DNA of 64,000 bases from Streptomyces sp. NRRL S-31 (lineage in GTDB: Bacteria > Actinomycetota > Actinomycetes > Streptomycetales > Streptomycetaceae). The translations under genes were made by a program, and so were the position numbers. Shown here piece by piece: positions 42,362 to 51,409 of this stretch. The notes under the pieces are model-generated. The model made no database searches. It was given only the letters and a program-made list of their open reading frames with translations, and was not told the DNA's origin. Every line of letters begins with the position of its first letter. Position 1 is the first letter of the stretch. The stretch lies in assembly GCF_000718775.1 (NCBI RefSeq), contig NZ_JOCB01000002.1:62001-126000 (forward strand). The letters are read 5' to 3'.

Positions 42362-42584
42362 GGGGGGCTCCTGGCGAACGACGGGTTTACCGGCTGGTAT
42401 GTGCGTGCGCATTGTTACAGCTTCTTAAGCAATGCCGGTACCCCGGCCCCGCATTCCCCGTCCGGGCCACGAGTGGGGCGTGATCCACGTCATACGGCGG
42501 GCCCGGCGGGCAACCGAGTGAAATGCCCCGACTCCCTCGCCCCCCTGCGGGGAAGATCGAGCGACGAGCCTTAAATAACACAGC

Positions 42585-43004
42585 GTGACTATTACGCACC
42601 AGAGCGCCCTGACCGCCCTGCGGGAGCGGCCCGAACGGATCGCCGCACAGGCCGCCGAGCGACTGCGCGCCGACGGCGTCCCGCTCGACGACGCCCGCGT
42701 CCTGATCCTCGGGGCGGCCCGCGAGCCGGGCGTGCCCGACGTCCGGGAGAGCCCGGCGCTGCGGCTCCTCGGGCTCCTCGCGGCCCGGGGCGCCGACGCC
42801 CGCTACAGCGACGGCCATGTACCCCGCCTCACCCTGGACGGCCAGGAGCTGTGGTCGGTGACGGACCCGCACGAGGAGCCCTGGGACCTCGTGATCGTGC
42901 ACACCGTGCACCCCGGTGACGACCTCGGCTGGCTGGACGCGGTGCCCCTGGTGCTGGACACCCGGTACCGCCTCCGCTCCCCCGCCCCCGCCCCCCTGCG
43001 GTGA
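42585..43004 (+). CDS. orphan UDP-binding C-terminal domain of a nucleotide-sugar dehydrogenase
   Basis: A 139-residue protein consisting of only the UDP-binding C-terminal domain of UDP-glucose/GDP-mannose-type dehydrogenases. The hallmark VLILGAAREPGVPDVRESPALRLLGLLAARGADARYSDGHVP is nearly intact, but the NAD-binding Rossmann domain and catalytic cysteine domain are missing. The N-terminal ~30 residues are helical and not part of that family. No dehydrogenase pieces lie upstream. It may be a relic, or a stand-alone nucleotide-sugar-binding protein. Start GTG 42585 is inferred. Confidence 0.75.
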   Translation: MTITHQSALTALRERPERIAAQAAERLRADGVPLDDARVLILGAAREPGVPDVRESPALRLLGLLAARGADARYSDGHVPRLTLDGQELWSVTDPHEEPWDLVIVHTVHPGDDLGWLDAVPLVLDTRYRLRSPAPAPLR

Positions 43005-43272
43005 ACACCGCGGTGAACACGCCCTCGACGCCCCGCCGGCGGCCTCCGTCCGGGCCGGCCGACCCCGGCCGTCTCCCCGCGCGGCGTACGGATCGCGTGG
43101 ACGGCGGCGCCCCGCTGGTGGCCCGGTCCGCCGACGGGCCCGTCGCCGCCCGCAGCGGCGGCGGTCTGTCGCCGGCCGTGCGCGACGAGGACCGGGGCGC
43201 GGCCCGGCCGCGGTTCACCGCGCCGCGCGTCGTGCCCTGAGCGGACGCGGACCGCGACGGGCCGCACAACGC

Positions 43273-43318
43273 GCCGAGGGCGGCACCCCCTGTCGGAACA
43301 GGGGGTGCCGCCCTCGGC
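43273..43318. terminator. very strong terminator hairpin after groEL
   Basis: A perfect 21-bp stem (43273-43293 with 43298-43318) around a CGGA loop lies 31 bases past the groEL stop on the minus strand and also faces the plus-strand gene upstream. The strongest hairpin in the window. Confidence 0.9.
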
Positions 43319-43348
43319 TTGGCAGACGCCGATCAACCCGGGGGTCGA

Positions 43349-45079
<1,731 letters not shown>

Positions 45080-45098
45080 TCACCGACCCGGTCCTTCA

Positions 45099-45125
45099 CT
45101 GTCACTCTCACCTTCAGAGTGCTAA
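45099..45125. promoter_or_regulatory. CIRCE operator, proximal copy
   Basis: CTGTCACTC-N9-GAGTGCTAA. The right arm is exact; the left arm matches five or six of nine consensus positions. It lies just downstream of the groEL -10 on the transcribed side. Confidence 0.75.
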
Positions 45126-45130
45126 CGCAA

Positions 45131-45159
45131 TGATTAGCACTCGGCATGCTCGAGTGCAA
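45131..45159 (-). promoter_or_regulatory. groEL promoter
   Basis: On the minus strand, -35 TTGCAC (complement of 45154-45159) and -10 TAATCA (complement of 45131-45136) are 17 bases apart. The -35 falls inside the distal CIRCE and the -10 just before the proximal one. Confidence 0.7.
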
Positions 45160-45160
45160 G
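45134..45160. promoter_or_regulatory. CIRCE operator, distal copy
   Basis: TTAGCACTC-N9-GAGTGCAAG. The left arm is exact and the right arm matches seven of nine positions. Its exact arm and that of the proximal copy sit eight bases apart, so the two operators are tandem. Confidence 0.85.
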
Positions 45161-45219
45161 CGCCCGAGCGGGGTCCGGAGCGCCGTCGGCCATCCGCGGA
45201 CGCCGGTGACCCGGCACGG

Positions 45220-45257
45220 CGAAGGGCCCGCACCCCCTGCGAGGTGCGGGCCCTTCG
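45220..45257 (-). terminator. terminator of cspA
   Basis: GAAGGGCCCGCACC and its complement form a 14-15 bp stem with an 8-base loop just past the cspA stop; it also isolates cspA from the groEL control region. Confidence 0.85.
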
Positions 45258-45269
45258 GACAAGAAACGT

Positions 45270-45473
45270 TCAGGCGCTGAGGCGAACCATGTCGGCCTGC
45301 GGGCCCTTCTGGCCCTGCGAGATCTCGAACTCCACCCGCTGGCCCTCTTCGAGGGTGCGGTAGCCGTCCATCTGAATGGCGCTGTAGTGGACGAAGACGT
45401 CCGCACCACCGTCGACCGCGATGAAGCCGTACCCCTTCTCCGCGTTGAACCACTTGACGGTGCCCTGAGCCAT
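45270..45473 (-). CDS. cspA: cold-shock protein CspA family
   Basis: A 67-residue cold-shock protein, an RNA chaperone. RNP1 KGYGFI and RNP2 DVFVHY are intact and the length is that of the minimal family. ATG 45473 with GGGGAG upstream is chosen over an earlier in-frame codon that would add ten non-homologous residues. A promoter about 110 bases upstream would give the long leader typical of csp mRNAs. Confidence 0.95.
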   Translation of the reverse strand: MAQGTVKWFNAEKGYGFIAVDGGADVFVHYSAIQMDGYRTLEEGQRVEFEISQGQKGPQADMVRLSA

Positions 45474-45585
45474 GCCTAACTCCCCTATTACTGGCCCTTG
45501 CACAGATCCACACTTCGCGGACCCGGGTCAGACCTCACCCCCCAATCGGTCGGGGGCGTGCGCCGGAACGCGTCGACCGCGGCCG

Positions 45586-45613
45586 AATGTATCTGTCCAA
45601 CTGCCGTCTGCAA
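45586..45613 (-). promoter_or_regulatory. candidate cspA promoter with long leader
   Basis: On the minus strand TTGCAG (complement of 45608-45613) and TACATT (complement of 45586-45591) are 16 bases apart, giving a leader of roughly 105 bases. The remaining 45614-45830 is AT-richer non-coding sequence with repeats of TCCGGAC near 45632 and 45648; no gene seen. Confidence 0.5.
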
Positions 45614-45830
45614 CAGGTCAATCGGACGAGAAATCCGGACGCGAGAGGTCCGGACTCTGGTGAGGATTCGCCCGACTTCAGGGCAAGTCGGGCCACACAA
45701 AGGCCACAAAAGGCGCAAAAAACCCGCACACTTTGGCTACTTCTTGTCGGGCGGGCGAGAGAAATCCAAGGTCCGCAACCCGGAGGCCGCGACCGTGTTC
45801 CCCAACTCTACCGCGCTCAATCACACTGAA

Positions 45831-45863
45831 TTGCCCCCTCCGTTTCTCTCACGGAGGGGGCAA
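45831..45863 (-). terminator. terminator of the riboswitch operon
   Basis: TTGCCCCCTCCGT and its exact complement form a 13-bp stem with a 7-base loop, 42 bases past the stop of the sulfur-carrier gene. Confidence 0.85.
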
Positions 45864-45904
45864 TCGAATGAACGGTCAGTTACCGGTGTTACCGGAGGTA
45901 ATGA

Positions 45905-46180
45905 TCAGCCGCCGGCCACGGCCGGGATGATCGAGACACCGGCGCCGTCGGGGGTCGCCGTGTCCAGTCCCTGCTCGAAGCGGACGTCGTCGTCGTTGAC
46001 GTACACGTTCACGAACCTGCGCAGCCTGCCCTGGTCGTCCAGGACGCGGGCGCCGATCCCGGTGTGGTTCTTCTCCAGGTCGGCGATGACCTCGCCGAGG
46101 GTCGCGCCCTCCGCGCCGACCTCGGCCCGGCCGCCGGTGTAGGTGCGCAGGATGGTGGGGATGCGAACGGTCACGCTCAT
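45905..46180 (-). CDS. metO: ThiS/MoaD-type sulfur carrier protein (CysO/MetO-like)
   Basis: A 91-residue ubiquitin-fold sulfur carrier ending in the diglycine PAVAGG that is thiocarboxylated. It matches mycobacterial CysO (RIPTILRTYTGG, LGEVIADLE, RFVNVYVNDDDVRF). Its ATG overlaps the stop of the upstream threonine-synthase-like gene in an ATGA junction, so the two are made together. As I recall it, Streptomyces uses such a pair (MetM and MetO) to make homocysteine from O-phosphohomoserine, MetO delivering the sulfur. The SAM riboswitch upstream supports that over cysteine synthesis, though a CysO role cannot be excluded. Confidence 0.87.
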   Translation of the reverse strand: MSVTVRIPTILRTYTGGRAEVGAEGATLGEVIADLEKNHTGIGARVLDDQGRLRRFVNVYVNDDDVRFEQGLDTATPDGAGVSIIPAVAGG

Positions 46181-47457
46181 GCGAGGCCAGCCTCTCGGAA
46201 GGAGTCCAGGGTCGGGCGGATGGTGGCGGTCAGGCCGGTGCCGGCCACCGCGTCGAGGGTCTTCAGGCCGTCGCCGGTGTTGAGGACGACCGTGGTCTTC
46301 GCCGGGTCCAGCACGCCGTTCTCGATCAGCTTGCGGGTGACGCCGACGGTCACCCCGCCCGCCGTCTCCGCGAAGACGCCCTCCGTGCGCGCCAGCAGCT
46401 TGATGGCGTCCACGATCTCCTCGTCCGTGACGTCCTCCACGGCGCCGCCGGTGCGGCGGGCGATGTCGAGGACGTACGGCCCGTCGGCCGGGTTGCCGAT
46501 GGCGAGCGACTTGGCGATGGTGTCCGGCTTCTGCGGGCGGACCACGTCATGCCCGGCCTTGAAGGCGGTGGACACCGGCGAACAGCCCGCGGCCTGCGCG
46601 CCGAAGATCTTGTACGGCCGGTCCTCGACCAGCCCCAGCGCGATCAGCTCCCGCAGACCCTTGTCGATCTTCGTGAGCTGGGAGCCGGAGGCGATCGGGA
46701 CCACGATCTGGTCCGGCAGCCGCCAGCCGAGCTGCTCGCAGATCTCGTACGCCAGGGTCTTGGAGCCCTCCGCGTAGTACGGCCGCAGGTTGACGTTGAC
46801 GAAGCCCCAGCCCTCGCCGGCCGGGTCGCCGATCAGCTCGGAGCAGAAGCGGTTCACGTCGTCGTAGTTGCCCTCGATGCCGACGAGTTCACCGCCGTAG
46901 ACCGCGGCCATGACGATCTTGCCCTGCTCCAGGTCGTGCGGGATGAACACACAGGAGCGCAGCCCGGCCCGGGCGGCGGCGGCGCCGACGGCACCGGCGA
47001 GGTTGCCGGTGGAGGAGCAGGAGAGCGTGGTGAAGCCGAAGGCGCGGGCGGCCTCCAGGGCCTGGGCGACCACGCGGTCCTTGAAGGAGTGGGTCGGGTT
47101 GCCGGAGTCGTCCTTCACGTACAGGCCGCCGGTCACGCCCAGCTCGCGCGCCAGGTTGTCGGCCTTGACGAGGTTGGTCCAGCCCGGATTGAGGTTGGGC
47201 TTGCCGGCGACGTCCGCCGGGACGGGCAGCAGCGGCGCGTACCGCCAGATGTTCGCGGGGCCCGCTTCGATGCGCCGGCGCAGTTCCTCGGCGTCGAGTC
47301 CGGAGAAGTCGTAGGCGATCTCCAGCGGGCCGAAACACTCCTCGCAGGCGAAGACCGGGCCGAGCGGCACCCGGTGGCCGCACTCGCGACAGCTCAGGGC
47401 CGAGGCGGGACCGAGGTCGACGGTGGAGTCGGTGGTGGCAACTGTCTGCACAGCCAT
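46177..47457 (-). CDS. metM: threonine synthase-like PLP enzyme, probable MetM (homocysteine synthesis)
   Basis: A 426-residue fold-type II PLP enzyme of the ThrC family. A zinc-ribbon start (CRECGH, CEECF at residues 23-41) precedes the catalytic region; the PLP lysine is in HSFKDR near residue 126 and the phosphate loop is SCSSTGNLAGAVG. Threonine synthase is the standard annotation. The neighbours argue for MetM, which replaces the hydroxyl of O-phosphohomoserine by sulfur carried on MetO: a thiocarboxylate carrier gene overlaps it, and a SAM riboswitch controls it. A hom-thrC-thrB cluster elsewhere would test this. ATG 47457 is used; an upstream frame would overlap the riboswitch. Confidence 0.8.
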   Translation of the reverse strand: MAVQTVATTDSTVDLGPASALSCRECGHRVPLGPVFACEECFGPLEIAYDFSGLDAEELRRRIEAGPANIWRYAPLLPVPADVAGKPNLNPGWTNLVKADNLARELGVTGGLYVKDDSGNPTHSFKDRVVAQALEAARAFGFTTLSCSSTGNLAGAVGAAAARAGLRSCVFIPHDLEQGKIVMAAVYGGELVGIEGNYDDVNRFCSELIGDPAGEGWGFVNVNLRPYYAEGSKTLAYEICEQLGWRLPDQIVVPIASGSQLTKIDKGLRELIALGLVEDRPYKIFGAQAAGCSPVSTAFKAGHDVVRPQKPDTIAKSLAIGNPADGPYVLDIARRTGGAVEDVTDEEIVDAIKLLARTEGVFAETAGGVTVGVTRKLIENGVLDPAKTTVVLNTGDGLKTLDAVAGTGLTATIRPTLDSFREAGLA

Positions 47458-47476
47458 GGAGGCGAGGCCCTTTCTC

Positions 47477-47629
47477 CTCATCTTCCTCACGACGCGTTTC
47501 GCCATGAGACGGATTTGGCACCTTCCCTAGCCGGGAGCCTCGCGGAAACGATCAGAACTGATCTACGAGAACCGGCTGGAGGGTTGCCGGGGCTTCATCG
47601 GGCCGTGTCCCTCTGCCCCTCTGGATGAG
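47477..47629 (-). ncRNA. SAM-I (S-box) riboswitch
   Basis: The leader of the metM-metO operon carries the S-box core in order: CUCAUC (P1 5'), CAGAGGGGCAGAGGGA (kink-turn side), GGCCCGAUGAAGCC, CGGCAACC, GGUGCCAAAUCC, a P4 hairpin and GAUGAG (P1 3', complement of 47477-47482). P1 pairs CUCAUC with GAUGAG exactly. GAUGAG runs into GAGGAG and AAAGG ahead of the ATG, so SAM binding probably hides the ribosome site. Established knowledge: S-box leaders switch off methionine genes when SAM is high. The rest of the 330-base gap to gpgS holds only the divergent promoters. Confidence 0.93.
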
Positions 47630-47787
47630 CTGTATGCGGTTGTGGACGCCCGCCGACCCCCGACATGCGATGGTCACCGGCGTTGTTCAAGACTGTAACC
47701 GACGGCCAGGACAGTTGAGATAGTCGTCCGAACCGCGAGATGCATCACACGGTGACGTGTGGTCGTGACAGTGAGGAGCCACCGACC

Positions 47788-48738
47788 GTGCTGGAAGAAG
47801 TCGAGCGCTGGCTGAGCACCCGCTCCTGGTCCGTGGCCGACCGCCCACCGCACCAGCTCCTGGCCGCCAAGCAGCGCACGGGACAGACGGTCAGCGTCGT
47901 GCTGCCCGCGCTGAACGAGGAGGAGACGGTCGGCGACATCGTCACCGTCGTCCGGCACGACCTCGTGGAGCAGATCCCGCTCGTCGACGAGATCGTGGTC
48001 GTCGACTCCGGCTCCACCGACCGCACCGCCGAGGTCGCCGCGCGCGCGGGCGCCCGGGTGGTCCACCGGGACGAGATCCTGCCCCGGCTCCCCGCCGTCC
48101 CCGGCAAGGGTGAAGTCCTCTGGCGCTCGCTGCTGGTGACCGGCGGGGACATCCTCTGCTTCGTCGACGCCGACCTGCGGGAGTTCTCCTCCGACTTCGT
48201 CACCGGGATCGTCGGCCCGCTGCTCACCGACCCCGGCGTCGACCTGGTCAAGGCGATGTACGACCGGCCGCTCACCGGCGCCGGCCTCTCCGGGCAGGGC
48301 GGCCGGGTCACCGAACTGATGGCCCGTCCGCTGCTGAACATGCACTGGCCGCGGCTGGCCGGGTTCGTGCAGCCGCTGGGCGGCGAGTACGCGGCCCGCC
48401 GCTCCCTGCTGGAACAGCTCCCCTTCCCGGTCGGCTACGGCGTGGAGCTGGGCATGCTGGTGGACGCGCTGCACCTGGCCGGCCTGGACGCGCTGGCCCA
48501 GGTGGACGTGGGCGTGCGCAAGCACCGGCACCAGGACGGCCAGGCCCTCGGCCGGATGGCCGCCGCCATCTACCGCACCGCCCAGCTCCGGCTGGCCCGA
48601 GGCCACCTGGTCCGGCCCGCGCTGACCCAGTTCGAACGGGGCGAGGACGGTTTCGAGCCGCGTACCTACTCGGTCGACACCGAGGAACGGCCGCCCATGG
48701 TGGAGATCGCCGAGTACACCGAGCGGAAGGTGGCGTGA
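47788..48738 (+). CDS. gpgS: glucosyl-3-phosphoglycerate synthase
   Basis: A 316-residue GT81 glycosyltransferase that moves glucose from a nucleotide sugar to 3-phosphoglycerate, giving the precursor of glucosylglycerate and, in mycobacteria, methylglucose lipopolysaccharides. The GT-A features are VVLPALNEEETVGDIV near residue 37, VVDSGSTDRTAE near residue 71 and the DAD metal motif in CFVDADLREF (127-129). GTG 47788 has GAGGAG upstream; an earlier ATG lacks one. It is next to otsA, so both make compatible solutes. gpgP is not seen here. Confidence 0.92.
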   Translation: MLEEVERWLSTRSWSVADRPPHQLLAAKQRTGQTVSVVLPALNEEETVGDIVTVVRHDLVEQIPLVDEIVVVDSGSTDRTAEVAARAGARVVHRDEILPRLPAVPGKGEVLWRSLLVTGGDILCFVDADLREFSSDFVTGIVGPLLTDPGVDLVKAMYDRPLTGAGLSGQGGRVTELMARPLLNMHWPRLAGFVQPLGGEYAARRSLLEQLPFPVGYGVELGMLVDALHLAGLDALAQVDVGVRKHRHQDGQALGRMAAAIYRTAQLRLARGHLVRPALTQFERGEDGFEPRTYSVDTEERPPMVEIAEYTERKVA

Positions 48739-48778
48739 ACGGTGCGGACGCGGTCGCCCACCGGAGCGGACCGCACGT

Positions 48779-48805
48779 TTGAGGGTTTGCGGTCGGGGCT
48801 AGGTT
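48779..48805 (+). promoter_or_regulatory. otsA promoter, nearly leaderless
   Basis: TTGAGG (48779-48784; TTTGAG one base earlier gives spacing 16) and TAGGTT (48800-48805) lie seven bases before ATG 48813, the spacing typical of leaderless Streptomyces transcripts. Confidence 0.55.
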
Positions 48806-48812
48806 GAGGCGT

Positions 48813-50252
48813 ATGGCTTCCTCGCACGGTGCTGCCGAAAAGGCTCAGGTGCTGGTCGCGTCCAACCGCGGCCCGGTCTCCTACCAGGTACGACAGGACG
48901 GCTCGCTGCACGCCCGGCGGGGCGGCGGAGGACTGGTCTCGGGACTGTCCGCCATCGGTCCGGACACGGACTCCGTCTGGGTGTGCGCCGCGCTGGGCGA
49001 CGGCGACCGCGCCGCCGTCGGGCGCGCGGACGGCGGGCTGCTGCCGGCCGGGGACACCGGCGGACAGCGGGTCCGGATGCTCGACATCGACGCGGCCGTG
49101 CACGCCGACGCGTACAACGGCATCGCCAACTCGGTGCTCTGGTTCGTCCACCACATGCTGTACCAGACCCCGCTGGAGCCGGTGTTCGACGCGGAGTTCC
49201 GGCGGCAGTGGGCGGCCTACCGGGCGTACAACCAGGCGTTCGCCGAGGCGCTGGCCGAGGAGGCGGCCGAGGGCGCGGCGGTGCTGATCCAGGACTACCA
49301 CCTGGCCCTCGCCCCCCGGATGCTCCGCCGGCTCCGTCCCGACCTGCGCATCGGTCACTTCTCGCACACCCCGTGGGCCCCGCCGGACTACTTCCGGCTG
49401 CTGCCCGACGACATCGCGGCCGAGCTGCTCACCGGCATCCTGGGCGCGGACCGGGCGGCGTTCCTCACCCGGCGGTGGGCGGACGCCTTCACCGCCTGCT
49501 GCCACGCGGTGCTCGGCCCCGGCATCCCGTCCGGCACCCGGATCGGGGTGCACGGGCTGGGCGCGGACGCCGACTTCCTGCGCGAGCGGGCGCACCGGGA
49601 GGACGTGGCCGAGCGGATGGCTGCGCTGCGGGAGGAGATCGGTCCGGGGCGCCGGGCGATCGTCCGGGTGGACCGCACGGAGCTGTCCAAGAACATCGTG
49701 CGCGGGCTGCTGGCCTACCGGCAGCTGCTCGACGACCACCCCGAGTGGCGCGAGCGGGTGGTGCACGTGGCGTTCGCCTACCCCTCCCGGCAGGACCTCG
49801 CCGTGTACCGCGACTACACCGCCGAGGTGCGGCGGGTGGCGGACGAGATCAACGAGCGGTACGGCACGCCGGGCTGGACCCCGGTGGTGCTGCACGTGAA
49901 GGACGACTTCGCCCGCTCCCTCGCCGCGTACCGGCTGGCCGACGTGGCGCTGGTCAACCCCATCCGGGACGGTATGAACCTGGTCGCCAAGGAGGTGCCG
50001 GTCGTCTCGGACGCGGGCTGCGCGCTGGTGCTGTCCCGGGAGGCCGGGGCGCATGAGGAGCTGGGCGAGGACGCGTTCACGGTGAACCCGTACGACATCA
50101 CGGGCACGGCGCGCGCGCTGCACGAGGCGCTGGGCCTGCCGGCGGAGGAGCGGGCGGCCCGCTCCAAGCGGCTGGCCGCCGCCGCGACCGCGCTGCCGCC
50201 CGCCCGGTGGTTCCTGGACCAGCTCCGGGAGCTGACCGGTCAGCCGAGCTGA
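48813..50252 (+). CDS. otsA: trehalose-6-phosphate synthase
   Basis: A 479-residue GT20 enzyme joining glucose from UDP-glucose (or GDP-glucose) to glucose 6-phosphate. Active-site motifs are intact: VASNRGPVSYQ at the start, VWVCAALGDGDRA, IQDYHLALAPRMLRR near residue 155, FSHTPWAPPDYFRLLP, and the C-terminal NPIRDGMNLVAKE and LSREAGAHEELGEDAFTVNPYD. Its end overlaps the end of convergent otsB by 13 bases. Confidence 0.95.
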   Translation: MASSHGAAEKAQVLVASNRGPVSYQVRQDGSLHARRGGGGLVSGLSAIGPDTDSVWVCAALGDGDRAAVGRADGGLLPAGDTGGQRVRMLDIDAAVHADAYNGIANSVLWFVHHMLYQTPLEPVFDAEFRRQWAAYRAYNQAFAEALAEEAAEGAAVLIQDYHLALAPRMLRRLRPDLRIGHFSHTPWAPPDYFRLLPDDIAAELLTGILGADRAAFLTRRWADAFTACCHAVLGPGIPSGTRIGVHGLGADADFLRERAHREDVAERMAALREEIGPGRRAIVRVDRTELSKNIVRGLLAYRQLLDDHPEWRERVVHVAFAYPSRQDLAVYRDYTAEVRRVADEINERYGTPGWTPVVLHVKDDFARSLAAYRLADVALVNPIRDGMNLVAKEVPVVSDAGCALVLSREAGAHEELGEDAFTVNPYDITGTARALHEALGLPAEERAARSKRLAAAATALPPARWFLDQLRELTGQPS

Positions 50253-51073
50253 GCCGCGAGTCCGCGCAGCAGTTCCACCACGCCCCGCGGGCCGTCCACC
50301 ACCAGGTCGGCCCGTTCGGCCAGCTCCGTGACCTCCGTGCTGCCGCTGCACACCAGCAGGCCGGGGGTGCCGTTCCGCCGGAGTTCCTCGACCGCGGCGA
50401 AGGCGGGCAGGTCGCCCAGGTCGTCACCGGCGTAGACGACGCAGCCGGCGCCGGTGGCGCGGGCGTGGTCCAGCAGGGCCACGCCCTTGTCCATGCCCGG
50501 CGGGCGCAGTTCCAGGACCAGCCGGCCGGGTTCGACGATCAGGCCGTGCCGGGCGGCGAGGTCGGCGAGGGGGGCGCGCAGGGCCTCGAACGTGGCCTGC
50601 GGGTCGGCGGCGCGGCGGGTGTGGACCGCGAGGGCCCGGCCCTTCTCCTCGATCCAGGTGCCCTCGCCGGCCCCGGCGCGCTCCAGCAGGCCGGGCAGTT
50701 CCGCGCGGACGGCGGCGACGCCGGGGTGCGCGGGCGGCGCGGTGACCGTGCCGGTGGCCGCGTCCCAGCGTTCGGCGCCGTAGTGGCCGAGGACGGTGAG
50801 GTGTTCCAGGCCGGGGACGCCGGCGAAGCCGCCGTGGCGGACCGCCACCTCGGCCGGGCGGCCGGTGATCACGGCGACGGAGGCGACCTCCGGGGCGAGC
50901 ACGGCCAGTGCGGGGACGGCGTCGGGGTGCGCGCGGGCCTGCTCGGGGTCGGCGACGATGGGGGCCAGGGTGCCGTCGAAGTCGAGGCCGATCAGCGCGG
51001 TGCGCGGCCGCGCGAGCAGGGCGGCGAGACCGTCCCGGCCGGGCTGGGTCCGCGGGGTGGGCGATGCGTCCAT
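50240..51073 (-). CDS. otsB: trehalose-6-phosphate phosphatase
   Basis: A 277-residue HAD phosphatase that completes trehalose synthesis. Motif I is DFDGTLAPIV (nucleophile Asp31), motif II is VAVITGRP near residue 98, and the C-terminal AGDDLGDLPAFAAV supplies motif IV. The cap region with GLEHLTVLGHYGAERW and KGRALAVHTR is typical of OtsB. It is convergent with otsA, so the two steps are not one operon and may be regulated separately. Start ATG 51073. Confidence 0.94.
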   Translation of the reverse strand: MDASPTPRTQPGRDGLAALLARPRTALIGLDFDGTLAPIVADPEQARAHPDAVPALAVLAPEVASVAVITGRPAEVAVRHGGFAGVPGLEHLTVLGHYGAERWDAATGTVTAPPAHPGVAAVRAELPGLLERAGAGEGTWIEEKGRALAVHTRRAADPQATFEALRAPLADLAARHGLIVEPGRLVLELRPPGMDKGVALLDHARATGAGCVVYAGDDLGDLPAFAAVEELRRNGTPGLLVCSGSTEVTELAERADLVVDGPRGVVELLRGLAAQLG

Positions 51074-51151
51074 ACCGGGACAGTATCCGGTGCGGGCCCG
51101 CTCACGCCTGGGGTCGCGCGTCCCGCTCCGCCCGGAGTCGCGCGCGCCGGC

Positions 51152-51376
51152 TCAGCGTTCGGCGCGGCGCGTCTCGCGCACGCGGCGCAGGCGGTTGACC
51201 GTCACCGGGTCGTGGGCCAGGGCCCGTGCGTCGTCCAGCAGGGCGTTGAGGAGCTGGTAGTAGCGGACCGGGGCCAGGCCCAGCTCCTCGCGGATCGCGC
51301 GCTCCTTCGCGCCGGCCCCGGAGAAGCCCCGGCGCTCCAGCGCGAGGATGGCCTTCTCGCGGCTGCCCAGTTCCAT
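51152..51376 (-). CDS. DUF3263 protein
   Basis: A 74-residue actinobacterial DUF3263 protein: MELGSREKAILALERRGFSGAGAKERAIREELGL, then VRYYQLLNALLDDARALAHDPVTVNRLRRVR, which resembles a small helix-turn-helix. TACCGT lies seven bases before ATG 51376, suiting a leaderless start; GTG further upstream would add nine residues. Possibly DNA-binding, but the role is unknown. It follows the sugar-binding lipoprotein gene by 33 bases on the same strand. Confidence 0.83.
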   Translation of the reverse strand: MELGSREKAILALERRGFSGAGAKERAIREELGLAPVRYYQLLNALLDDARALAHDPVTVNRLRRVRETRRAER

Positions 51377-51409
51377 GACAGCCACGGTAGCGCCGGGCAC
51401 CGACACCCC

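Noticed and set aside
43001..43240. A 79-codon frame starting in a GTGA overlap with the orphan UDP-binding-domain gene
   Set aside because: Pro/Arg/Ala-rich with no recognisable pattern; the overlap alone is not enough to call a gene, though translation is not excluded.
46177..47505. A 442-codon version of the threonine-synthase-like gene
   Set aside because: The extra 16 codons are encoded by the 3' part of the riboswitch and are highly basic; the ATG at 47457 fits the family.
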